A DNA stretch of 18,185 nt from Ga0077555 sp031406575 (lineage in GTDB: Bacteria > Pseudomonadota > Alphaproteobacteria > Rhizobiales > Hyphomicrobiaceae). Made by a program: the position numbers and the translations under genes. Where the stretch lies: positions 1-18,185 of the forward strand of contig JANOHP010000186.1 of the NCBI GenBank assembly GCA_031406575.1. The letters are read 5' to 3'. A model generated the notes under the pieces. The model saw nothing but the letters and a program-made list of their open reading frames with translations. It did not search any database and was not told the origin of the DNA. Shown piece by piece: positions 1-6,787 of this stretch (positions within the stretch are counted from its first letter, which is position 1; each line of letters opens with the position of its first letter).

Positions 1-820
1 GGAAGATGTCGTTCACGGCCTCCCAGGCGGGTTTCGTGATTTCGACGTGCGGTGTCCAATTGCCCAGTTTCTGATACGCGGAAATCGTGCGCGTCAAAAC
101 GCCGATGTCGATCGACGGGAAGTAAGGGGCTTCGACCTTCGCGACCTCGGAGGCCGGTGACTTGATGACGAAGGTGCGGGCCTTACGGTAGGCACGCATG
201 AAGCGCTTTGCTTGGTCGGTCAGCAGCCAGTCGCGCGTGGCGACGAGGCTGGAAAAAGCACACGGTCCGATCGCCGCTCCAACAGACGCCACGATATGCC
301 CGACCTTGTCATGCTCGAGCTGTTGGGGGTGGGGTCCCTGGAGGTGAATATAATCGCCTTCACCGTCGCGAAACGCTGATTCCATCTGGTTCGACGGCAC
401 ATTGACGGCCACGATGTCGGCGAACGCAAGCCCGCGCTTTTGGCAGGCGTACTTGAACATGGCGAGCGGTTGGCCGCCGTGGTCGACGAGAACGCGCTTA
501 CCTTTGAGATTCGACCACTTGAAGGTGGGCTCCGGCGTACGGCCAGTGAGGAAAAATCCATCCATCTCGTTGATTTGAGCGAAATGCGCCACGGTCGGCC
601 TCTGCCCCTTTTCCAGCGAAGTGAAGGCCTGGCTCACCGCGGATTGCCCAACCTGCACAGCCCCTGACGCCACAGCTTCGATCGACGATCGTCCAGGGAT
701 CGCCACAGCGTATGTCGGGTCAAAGCCCTCGTCTTTCAGGAAGCCACCTGCAATCGCCGCGATCAGCGGACTGTAGAATGCAGAAAAACGAGAAAATTCA
801 ATAGAGATAGGCTCTGCCAT
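1..820 (-). CDS. ABC transporter substrate-binding protein, NMT1/THI5-like (3' end cut by window edge)
   Basis: This open frame begins at ATG 820-818 and is still open at the left edge, giving about 273 residues. Residues 1-60 (start MAEPISIEFSRFSAFYSPLI, then AAIAGGFLKDEGFD and a VASGAVQVGQS stretch) follow the pattern of NMT1/THI5-like periplasmic binding proteins (ThiY, SsuA and TauA superfamily), where a 'small molecule bound, region dependent on genome counts' layout alternates beta strands and helices. The segment LKGKRVLVDHGGQPLAMF is the usual start of the second lobe. A good ribosome site, GAGGTGA, lies five bases before the ATG. No hydrophobic leader is visible, and the in-frame sequence upstream to about position 900 gives none either, so export is unclear. 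The substrate cannot be told from sequence and no permease or ATPase gene is in the window. The family call is fairly secure; its transport role is inferred. Confidence 0.8.
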   Translation of the reverse strand, partial: MAEPISIEFSRFSAFYSPLIAAIAGGFLKDEGFDPTYAVAIPGRSSIEAVASGAVQVGQSAVSQAFTSLEKGQRPTVAHFAQINEMDGFFLTGRTPEPTFKWSNLKGKRVLVDHGGQPLAMFKYACQKRGLAFADIVAVNVPSNQMESAFRDGEGDYIHLQGPHPQQLEHDKVGHIVASVGAAIGPCAFSSLVATRDWLLTDQAKRFMRAYRKARTFVIKSPASEVAKVEAPYFPSIDIGVLTRTISAYQKLGNWTPHVEITKPAWEAVNDIF

Positions 821-954
821 GGAGATCACCTCGGGCCCGGGACGTGTCGACGTGCCGGTCTGCGGGAGATCGGCACCAAGCCCGAAGTCTAAGCGAGGAG
901 AACGCACGTGGCCAACGGTCTTCGTTCAAATGCACACGACCCCGGAGGCATGAC

Positions 955-1111
955 CCCGCGACGTCCTCGCGGGAAAGCTGTGGCGGTGAGGGATCATTCG
1001 TGCGCATCACACGTGAGAGTTGCTGCTCATTGAGCGATGCGCCGCGCTTGCCCCTGTAGGAATCGCCGCTATAAGCCTTTGAAAGGCTCCGGCGCATGTC
1101 CGGGGCCTTTT
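955..1111 (+). ncRNA. Candidate structured RNA or purA leader ending in a terminator hairpin
   Basis: Three inverted-repeat blocks follow one another. First, CCCGCGA (955-961) pairs perfectly with TCGCGGG (967-973). Second, a long imperfect hairpin is closed by GTGGCGGT (980-987) with ATCGCCGC (1062-1069, two G-U pairs). It continues through AGGG (989-992) with CCCT (1052-1055) and GCGCATC (1002-1008) with GATGCGC (1036-1042), and ends in a small TGAG/CTCA stem. Third is the terminator-like hairpin at 1082-1111. These pairings were read by eye. It could be a separate small RNA ended by its own terminator, or a leader controlling purA. I do not recognise it as a known family; 6S RNA was considered but the hairpin is too short for a confident match. 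Confidence 0.4.
1082..1111 (+). terminator. Intrinsic-terminator-like hairpin 39 bases before purA
   Basis: AAAGGCTCCGG (1082-1092) pairs over 11 positions, one of them G-U, with CCGGGGCCTTT (1100-1110) around a 7-base loop, followed by one further T. The run of four T is short but lies at the foot of a GC-rich stem, as in intrinsic terminators. No protein gene reads into it from the left on this strand. An overlapping weaker hairpin, AGCCT (1074-1078) with AGGCT (1084-1088), uses the same left arm and would exclude it. Confidence 0.5.
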
Positions 1112-1150
1112 CCGTGTGTCGGATCGATCCCCAGTGGGGGCGAGGAACAA

Positions 1151-2461
1151 ATGGCAAACGTCGCGGTGATCGGCGCTCAATGGGGCGACGAAGGCAAAGG
1201 CAAGATCGTCGATTGGTTGTCCGAGCGCGCGGATATCGTCGTGCGCTTTCAGGGTGGCCACAATGCTGGGCATACGCTGGTCATAGGCGGCAAAACCTAC
1301 AAGCTTGCGCTGCTGCCATCTGGCGTTGTGCGTCCAGGGAAGCTTTCGATCATCGGCAACGGCGTCGTCGTCGACCCTTGGCACTTGGTCGAAGAAATTG
1401 CGGCACTGCGTAAACAGGGTGTTCACGTCGGCGCCGACAACCTCAAGCTGGCCGAAAATGCGACACTCATTCTGCCACTGCATCGAGAGCTCGACCAGTT
1501 GCGCGAGCAGTCGGCGGGAGGGCAGAAAATCGGCACGACGGGCCGTGGCATCGGACCCGCATACGAGGACAAGGTGGGCCGCCGCGCCATTCGGGTGCAG
1601 GATTTGCGCAATTTGCAGAATCTCGGTCCCAAGGTCGATCGCCTGCTCGTGCACCACAACGCACTGCGGCGGGGCCTGGGACAGTCGTTGATCGATCGCG
1701 ATCAGCTCATTGCGGAGCTGACTGCGGTGTCTCCCGACATCATGCCCTACGTCGATACCGTTTGGGACACACTCGATCGGGCGCGCCGGGCCGGAAAGCG
1801 GATCCTCTTCGAGGGTGCACAGGGCGCCCTTCTCGACATCGACCATGGGACGTATCCCTTCGTTACGTCGTCAAACACCGTGGCCGGACAGGCTGCGGCC
1901 GGTTCGGGAATCGGGCCCAAGGCCATTGGCACCGTGTTGGGCTTGGCCAAGGCCTATACGACACGCGTCGGTTCAGGGCCGTTTCCGACGGAACTGCTCG
2001 ATGCGCAGGGCAACCCTGACGCGACCGGCAGGCTTCTGGGCGAACGTGGCCGCGAATTCGGGACCAATACGGGTCGCGCGCGGCGTTGCGGCTGGTTCGA
2101 TGCGGTACTCGTTCGCCAAGTCGTTAAAGTAGCCGGCATCGATGGCATTGCTCTGACAAAATTGGATATTTTGGACCCGCTTCCGGAAATCAAGGTCTGT
2201 GTCGGCTACGAGTTGGACGGCCAGCGTCTCGATCGGTTCCCGGCGGGCATGAACGAGCAAGCGCGCTTGAAACCCGTGTATGAATCTCTCGAGGGATGGA
2301 ATGCGTCGACAGAGGGCAAGCGCTCCTGGGCAGACCTGCCGGCCCAAGCCATTAAATACGTCAAGCGAGTCGAGGAGTTGATCGAGTGTCCGGTGACGCT
2401 GCTCTCGACATCTCCGGAGCGTGAGGACACGATACTCATGAAAGATCCTTTCGAGGATTGA
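1151..2461 (+). CDS. purA: Adenylosuccinate synthetase
   Basis: The enzyme joins IMP and aspartate at the expense of GTP to make adenylosuccinate, the first committed step from IMP to AMP, in the cytoplasm. The product is 436 residues, about the family's usual 430. The N-terminal motif GAQWGDEGKGK holds the catalytic Asp at residue 13, and GGHNAGHT holds the catalytic His at residue 41, both at the Escherichia coli PurA numbers. GTTGRGIGPAYEDK follows around residues 130-145. The C-terminal KLDILD and STSPEREDTI segments are also typical. The frame is open further upstream to 1037, but ATG 1151 is preceded by GAGG at a good distance and gives the standard MANVAVIGAQ start. tal follows after 19 bases, suggesting co-transcription. 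Expression may be affected by the terminator-like hairpin just upstream. Confidence 0.98.
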   Translation: MANVAVIGAQWGDEGKGKIVDWLSERADIVVRFQGGHNAGHTLVIGGKTYKLALLPSGVVRPGKLSIIGNGVVVDPWHLVEEIAALRKQGVHVGADNLKLAENATLILPLHRELDQLREQSAGGQKIGTTGRGIGPAYEDKVGRRAIRVQDLRNLQNLGPKVDRLLVHHNALRRGLGQSLIDRDQLIAELTAVSPDIMPYVDTVWDTLDRARRAGKRILFEGAQGALLDIDHGTYPFVTSSNTVAGQAAAGSGIGPKAIGTVLGLAKAYTTRVGSGPFPTELLDAQGNPDATGRLLGERGREFGTNTGRARRCGWFDAVLVRQVVKVAGIDGIALTKLDILDPLPEIKVCVGYELDGQRLDRFPAGMNEQARLKPVYESLEGWNASTEGKRSWADLPAQAIKYVKRVEELIECPVTLLSTSPEREDTILMKDPFED

Positions 2462-2480
2462 TCCGGGAAAGAGGCCAGCT

Positions 2481-3137
2481 ATGAAGTTTTTCGTCGATAC
2501 GGCCGATGTCGCCGAGATTCAGGCGCTTTCGCGGTTGGGTCTCCTCGACGGCGTTACCACGAACCCGTCCCTCATCGCCAAATCAGGCCGTGATTTCAAA
2601 GAGGTGATTGCAGAAATCTGCAAGATCGTGCCGGGTCCAGTTTCAGCTGAAGTCGCGGCAACGGACACCGAGGGCATGCTTCGCGAAGGACGCATTTTGC
2701 GCGAGATCGCCGCCAACGTGACCATCAAGGTGCCGTTGACGTGGGACGGACTGATCGCGTGCCGCACGCTGGTCGGCGAGGGCACGATGGTCAATGTCAC
2801 GCTGTGCTTTTCGGCCAATCAGGCCCTGCTCGCGGCCAAGGCTGGAGCGACGTTCGTCTCGCCGTTCATCGGCCGCTTGGATGACATGGGTCTCGATGGC
2901 ATGCAGCTCATCCGGGAAATTCGGGCGATCTACGACAACTACTCGGATCTGAGTACGCAGATCCTGGCGGCCTCGATCCGGACAGGAAACCACGTCAAGG
3001 AAGCGGCCCTCGCAGGCGCAGACGTGGCAACCGTGCCGGCTGCTATCTTGCAGGCCCTCGTCAAGCATCCGCTGACCGACAAAGGCCTCGAGCAGTTCGT
3101 GGCGGATTGGACGAAGACGGGTCAGCGCATCGCGTGA
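2481..3137 (+). CDS. tal: Transaldolase, small TalC/fructose-6-phosphate aldolase type
   Basis: This is a class I aldolase of the pentose phosphate pathway that moves dihydroxyacetone units between sugar phosphates through a Schiff base. The product is 218 residues, the size of the short transaldolase/FSA subfamily. MKFFVDTADVAEI at the start and GVTTNPSLIAKSG at 24-36 are family signatures. The Schiff-base lysine is Lys83 in NVTIKVPLTWDG. In the segment SPFIGRLDD, residue 129 is Phe. Known work on the family links Phe here to transaldolase activity and Tyr, as in E. coli FsaA APYVNRVD, to fructose-6-phosphate aldolase activity, so transaldolase is favoured. A GAGG ribosome site lies six bases before the ATG. 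It lies 19 bases behind purA. Confidence 0.95.
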   Translation: MKFFVDTADVAEIQALSRLGLLDGVTTNPSLIAKSGRDFKEVIAEICKIVPGPVSAEVAATDTEGMLREGRILREIAANVTIKVPLTWDGLIACRTLVGEGTMVNVTLCFSANQALLAAKAGATFVSPFIGRLDDMGLDGMQLIREIRAIYDNYSDLSTQILAASIRTGNHVKEAALAGADVATVPAAILQALVKHPLTDKGLEQFVADWTKTGQRIA

Positions 3138-3337
3138 CGCCGTGCCGACGACCTCCAATGCGATGTGTCGGTGTTTGACATTCCGGCTCGGCTCGACCAT
3201 TGTCCGGCCGCGACCCGGTTTGGGTCGATTGCTGAATCCGTCGAACAAGGCGGCAAGCAGTTCAACGTCCGCCGGCGAAGGCTCGCCCGCGGGCGGTTTC
3301 TCGTTTTGTGTGTCGAACACGAGGTGCCGAAGCGCTG
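3138..3337. other. Intergenic gap between tal and the glutathione transferase gene, with coding-like antisense frame
   Basis: The 200 bases carry no recognised gene. On the minus strand, one frame from about 3330 down to 3140 reads as a plausible polar protein segment (for example PADVELLAALFDGFSNRPKP), but it has no clear start site and runs on into the antisense strand of tal without a natural end. It may be a decayed gene remnant or chance. No convincing terminator is visible after tal. Confidence 0.3.
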
Positions 3338-3982
3338 ATGCTGAAGATCTGGGGTCGAAAGACATCAATCAACGTCCAGAAGGTCATGTTCGCGGTCGGC
3401 GAACTCGGGCTCGACCATCAGCGGTTCGACTTCGGGGGGCCGTTCGGCGGCCTCGACACGCCGGAATATGCGTTGCTGAACCCCAACCGATTGGTGCCGA
3501 CGATCGACGACAACGGCTTCGTGCTGTGGGAGTCGAACGCGATCGTTCGTCATTTGGCGCAGCGCTATGGCCGGGGCGCGCTTTCACCCGCCGACGAGAT
3601 GACATTCGCGCGCGCCGATAGCTGGATGGATTGGTCGCTGACGCAAATCTACAACGACCTCATCACGATCTGTTTCCTCCAGCTCATCCGCACGCCTTCG
3701 AGAGAGCGCAATCAGCCCCAAGTCGACGCCGCGGCCCGCCGTGCCGGTGAGAAACTCTCGATCTTGGAGCGTCAGCTTGCGGGTCGTTCGTTCGTGGTCG
3801 GTGAAGCGCTGACGATGGCCGATATTGTCGTCGGCACCCTCATGTATCGGTACTTCAATTTGGCGATTGCACGTCCGTCACTGCCCCACGTGGAAGCTTG
3901 GTATGCCCGATTGATGATGCGACCGGCCTATCGGGAACACGTCATGATCGAATTTCAATCGATGAAAGTGCCGGGGGCTTGA
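3338..3982 (+). CDS. Glutathione S-transferase family protein
   Basis: The 214-residue product has the two-domain layout of cytosolic glutathione transferases. An N-terminal thioredoxin-like domain (about 1-80) opens with MLKIWGRKTSINVQKV, where Ser10 is the likely glutathione-activating residue. It is followed by the cis-proline motif RLVPT (Pro54) and the glutathione-binding ESNAIVRHL (Glu65-Ser66). A helical C-terminal domain follows, with LTMADIVVGTLMYRY near residue 170, the conserved helix with its capping Asp. The start at ATG 3338 fits the family; a possible GAGG site lies rather far upstream, about 13 bases. The physiological substrate cannot be told: it could conjugate or dehalogenate electrophiles, or protect against oxidants. 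ffh follows after 32 bases on the same strand. Confidence 0.9.
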   Translation: MLKIWGRKTSINVQKVMFAVGELGLDHQRFDFGGPFGGLDTPEYALLNPNRLVPTIDDNGFVLWESNAIVRHLAQRYGRGALSPADEMTFARADSWMDWSLTQIYNDLITICFLQLIRTPSRERNQPQVDAAARRAGEKLSILERQLAGRSFVVGEALTMADIVVGTLMYRYFNLAIARPSLPHVEAWYARLMMRPAYREHVMIEFQSMKVPGA

Positions 3983-4014
3983 TGGTCGTTCCGATTCGAC
4001 GAGGACCATGATCC

Positions 4015-5643
4015 ATGGCCGAGCTCTTCCAATCCCTCTCCGATAGGCTTGCCGGCGTATTCGACAAACTGACGGGTCGTGGCTCGCTCTCGGAGAGCGA
4101 TGTCAACGAGGCCATGCGCGAAGTGCGCCGCGCCCTGCTCGAGGCGGACGTCGCTCTCGATGTCGTGCGCTCGTTCACGGACCGGGTGCGCAACAAGGCG
4201 GTGGGCGCAGCTGTTTTGAAGTCCATCCGGCCCGGCCAGATGGTCGTCAAGATCGTTCATGACGAACTGGTCGAGATGCTGGGGTCGGACGCCGAACCTA
4301 TCGATCTGGCGGCGGCACCACCGCTGGGCATTCTGATGGTGGGCCTGCAAGGTTCGGGCAAGACGACGACGACGGCCAAAATCGCGTACCGCTTGAAAAC
4401 CCGCGAGCGTCGCAAGGTTCTGATGGCCTCACTCGACACGCGCAGGCCTGCCGCTCAGGAGCAGCTGCGCGTTCTCGGCGAGCAGACGGGCGTCGATACG
4501 CTGTCGATCGTGGCTGGGCAAACGCCGCTGCAAATCGCGCGCCGCGCCCAAGATGCGGCGCGGTTGGGCGGATTCGATGTCATCCTCTTCGACACGGCTG
4601 GCCGAACGACGCTCGATCAGGACCTGATGGCGGAAGTGGCGCAGGTCAAGAACCTGACGAACCCACATGAAGTGCTGCTGGTGGTCGATGCGCTGACCGG
4701 CCAAGACGCGGTCGTCACCGCAACGGCTTTCGAGCAGACGGTCGGCATCACCGGCATCGTGCTGACGCGCATCGATGGCGACGGCCGTGGTGGCGCGGCG
4801 CTGTCCATGCGCGCAGTGACGGGCAAGCCCATCAAACTGCTCGGCGTCGGCGAGAAGTGGGACGCGCTCGAGGATTTCCATCCGCGCCGGATCGCAGGCC
4901 GCATTCTCGGCATGGGCGACGTGATCAGCCTGGTCGAAAGAGCAGCCGAGACGATCGACGTCGAGAAAGCACAGCAGATTGCGCAGAAGATGCGCAAGGG
5001 GTCGTTCGATCTCGAAGACCTGGCGGCGCAGCTCGAGCAGATGCAGAAGCTCGGCGGCATGGGCAACGTCATGGGAATGTTGCCCGGTATGGGCAAAATG
5101 AAACAGCAGATGGCATCGGCAAATCTCGATGACCGCGTGCTGAAGCGGCAGGGCGCGATCATCTCGTCGATGACGCGGCTCGAGCGGCGCAATCCGAAAA
5201 TCCTCGATGCCAAGCGCAAGCGTCGCATCGCTGCGGGCTCGGGCACCAAAGTCGAAGACATCAACAAGCTGATCAAAATGCACCGCCAGATGGCGGACAT
5301 GATGAAGATGGTCGGCAAAAATCCGGGCATGATGGCGAAGATGGCGGGCGCGCTGGGAATGGGTGGCGGCATGGGCGGCATGGGCTCGCCGAGTGCCGCC
5401 GAGTTGGAAAAGATGCAGGCTGAACTCGCTAGGCTCGATCCCAAAGCGCTCGAGCAGTTGCCGAAAGAGCTTCGCGATCTCGTGCCGAAGAAGTCCGGCG
5501 GCGCACTGCCTCCGATCACTCCTCCCAAAGGTGGTGGCAGTCTGCCGGGTCTGGGCGGGGGGTCTCGATTGTTTCCGGGCCTTCCCGGTCTCGGCGGGGG
5601 TCCGACGTTGCCGGGTCTGCCGGGAGGACCGAAGAAAAAATAG
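4015..5643 (+). CDS. ffh: Signal recognition particle protein Ffh (SRP54)
   Basis: Ffh binds the SRP RNA and signal sequences emerging from the ribosome, and delivers nascent membrane proteins to the receptor FtsY in a GTP-dependent way. The helical N domain spans roughly residues 1-85. The G domain holds the P-loop GLQGSGKTT (110-118), then DTRRPAAQEQL, DTAGRTTLDQ, and TRIDGDGRGGAAL. The Met-rich M domain begins near residue 300 and contains repeated GGMGN, GMLPGMGKM and MMKMVGK stretches that form the signal-peptide groove. At 542 residues it is longer than E. coli Ffh (453). The extra length is a Gly/Pro/Leu-rich C-terminal tail, roughly residues 490-542, ending in PGGPKKK. Such tails occur in alphaproteobacteria and are probably disordered. 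The gene is followed by rpsP after 94 bases. Confidence 0.98.
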   Translation: MAELFQSLSDRLAGVFDKLTGRGSLSESDVNEAMREVRRALLEADVALDVVRSFTDRVRNKAVGAAVLKSIRPGQMVVKIVHDELVEMLGSDAEPIDLAAAPPLGILMVGLQGSGKTTTTAKIAYRLKTRERRKVLMASLDTRRPAAQEQLRVLGEQTGVDTLSIVAGQTPLQIARRAQDAARLGGFDVILFDTAGRTTLDQDLMAEVAQVKNLTNPHEVLLVVDALTGQDAVVTATAFEQTVGITGIVLTRIDGDGRGGAALSMRAVTGKPIKLLGVGEKWDALEDFHPRRIAGRILGMGDVISLVERAAETIDVEKAQQIAQKMRKGSFDLEDLAAQLEQMQKLGGMGNVMGMLPGMGKMKQQMASANLDDRVLKRQGAIISSMTRLERRNPKILDAKRKRRIAAGSGTKVEDINKLIKMHRQMADMMKMVGKNPGMMAKMAGALGMGGGMGGMGSPSAAELEKMQAELARLDPKALEQLPKELRDLVPKKSGGALPPITPPKGGGSLPGLGGGSRLFPGLPGLGGGPTLPGLPGGPKKK

Positions 5644-5689
5644 CGATCATTCCCCAGACACATCCGACACGCCACAGCCTCACTCAATC

Positions 5690-5705
5690 TGTCGAAAAAT
5701 CGACA
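5690..5705 (+). promoter_or_regulatory. Perfect inverted repeat in the rpsP leader
   Basis: TGTCGA (5690-5695) and TCGACA (5700-5705) form a perfect 6-base repeat around AAAA, 32 bases before the rpsP start codon. It could be a protein-binding operator or a small RNA hairpin in the rpsP leader. It lacks a following T run, so it is not a good terminator. The function is unknown. Confidence 0.3.
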
Positions 5706-5737
5706 CGCACGTCATCACACATCAGAAAGGAAGACCC

Positions 5738-6097
5738 ATGTCAGTCAAGATTCGCCTCTCGCGCGGTGGAACCAAAAAGCGTCCCTATTACTACATCGTC
5801 ATTGCTGAAGCCGCAGCACCTCGCGATGGTCGCTACATCGAGCAGATTGGCACGCACAACCCGATGTTGCCCAAGGATCACGCCGATCGCGTCAAGCTGG
5901 ACCTCGATCGCGCCAAGTATTGGGTGTCCGTCGGCGCACAGCCGACCGATCGCGTGGCGCGTTTTCTCGACAAAGCCGGTCTGTACAAGCGCACGCAACC
6001 CTCGAATCCGGTGAAGGCCAAGCCACGCAAGAAACGCGTGGAGCGGGAGGCCGCAGAAGCCGCCAAGGCCGCGAGCGCTGAAGCCAAGGTGGAATGA
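5738..6097 (+). CDS. rpsP: 30S ribosomal protein S16
   Basis: S16 is an assembly protein of the 30S body. The product is 119 residues: a conserved core of about 80 residues beginning MSVKIRLSRGGTKKRPYYYI, with the motif RDGRYIEQIGTHNPM near 33-47 and ARFLDKAGLYKR near 74-85. A basic then Ala/Glu/Lys-rich tail of about 35 residues follows, as often seen in alphaproteobacteria. The ATG at 5738 is preceded by an AAAGGAAG ribosome site. The frame extends upstream into ffh in another reading frame, but only this start gives the family N-terminus. rimM starts 14 bases after its stop, so the two are almost certainly co-transcribed. Confidence 0.98.
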   Translation: MSVKIRLSRGGTKKRPYYYIVIAEAAAPRDGRYIEQIGTHNPMLPKDHADRVKLDLDRAKYWVSVGAQPTDRVARFLDKAGLYKRTQPSNPVKAKPRKKRVEREAAEAAKAASAEAKVE

Positions 6098-6111
6098 CGT
6101 GAGTTGGGCGC

Positions 6112-6663
6112 GTGACCGTATCGCCTCCTAAACCGTCGCGAATTCTCATCGGCCGCATTGCGGCAGCGCATGGGATTCGCGGCGAGGTGGTCGTGCACTC
6201 CTATGCGACCAACCCCGCCGATATCGCGTCTTATGGGTCGCTTTGGGATGTGTCGGGCACGCGCGAATTCCAGTTGAAACTGGTGGGTGCCAGTTCCAAG
6301 GGGATCATCGCGCGGGTGGCTGGCATCGCCGATCGCACGGCGGCCGAGGCGCTGCGGGGAACGGAGTTGTTCGTCGCACGCCAGCAGTTGCCCGAGCCCA
6401 AAACAGAAGAATTCTACCACGTCGATCTGATCGGGCTCGAGGCGGTGTCGCCGGATGGTGCTGTCGTGGGCCGAATCGTCGGCGTCGAAAACTACGGTGC
6501 CGGCGATCTCCTCGACATCCGCCTCGCGGGCGGGGGACAATCGGAACTCGTGCCTTTTACGGAAGCATTCGTTCCCGAAGTCGATCTCGCCGCTGGCCGG
6601 GTGGTCGTGGTGATGCCGCTCGAAGATGACGACGATGACGGCGATGATCAGGGGCGTGTGTAG
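6112..6663 (+). CDS. rimM: Ribosome maturation factor RimM
   Basis: RimM binds S19 and helps mature the 30S head and process 16S rRNA. The 183-residue product has the N-terminal RimM domain (RILIGRIAAAHGIRGEVVV at about 9-27) and a C-terminal PRC-barrel domain (EFYHVDLIGLEAVSPDG at about 100-117, then GAGDLLDIR and the typical VPFTEAFVPEVD). The start is a GTG at 6112, chosen because it is the only in-frame start giving the family N-terminus. No strong ribosome site precedes it, which fits translational coupling to rpsP 14 bases upstream. The C-terminus is very acidic (EDDDDDGDD). In many bacteria trmD follows directly; here it does not. Confidence 0.97.
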   Translation: MTVSPPKPSRILIGRIAAAHGIRGEVVVHSYATNPADIASYGSLWDVSGTREFQLKLVGASSKGIIARVAGIADRTAAEALRGTELFVARQQLPEPKTEEFYHVDLIGLEAVSPDGAVVGRIVGVENYGAGDLLDIRLAGGGQSELVPFTEAFVPEVDLAAGRVVVVMPLEDDDDDGDDQGRV

Positions 6664-6787
6664 CCCTGTGTCCGTCGGGCCTCACCTACCCGAGCTTAAT
6701 TCCTGGTGATAGCCGCCACTCGAGCATTGATCACATTGACCGGTGGGCCCCACGATCGGGCATGCGAATCGAGTCGAGCGAGTTGTC

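Larger units (their letters stand above)
821..1150. other. Divergent intergenic region upstream of purA, rich in inverted repeats
   Basis: This 330-base gap separates two divergently transcribed genes and must carry both promoters. I could not place a convincing -35/-10 pair. On the plus strand, three consecutive foldable blocks occur between 955 and 1111, described separately. A 71-codon open frame at 844-1059 has no family signature and no clear ribosome site, so I do not call it a gene. Confidence 0.6.

Noticed and set aside
844..1059. 71-codon plus-strand open frame before purA
   Set aside because: Arg/Ser-rich with no family signature or clear ribosome site; it overlaps the predicted RNA hairpins.
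1037..1150. Upstream extension of the purA frame by 38 codons
   Set aside because: The added residues are not part of the family, cross the terminator-like hairpin and lack a ribosome site, while ATG 1151 gives the standard N-terminus.
2643..3368. 241-codon minus-strand open frame over tal and the following gap
   Set aside because: Most of it is the antisense of tal; only the part in the gap is mentioned as a weak remnant candidate.
4617..5687. 356-codon minus-strand open frame over ffh
   Set aside because: Antisense to the conserved G and M domains of Ffh; its Pro/Ser/Met-rich product is a shadow of the Met/Gly-rich sequence.
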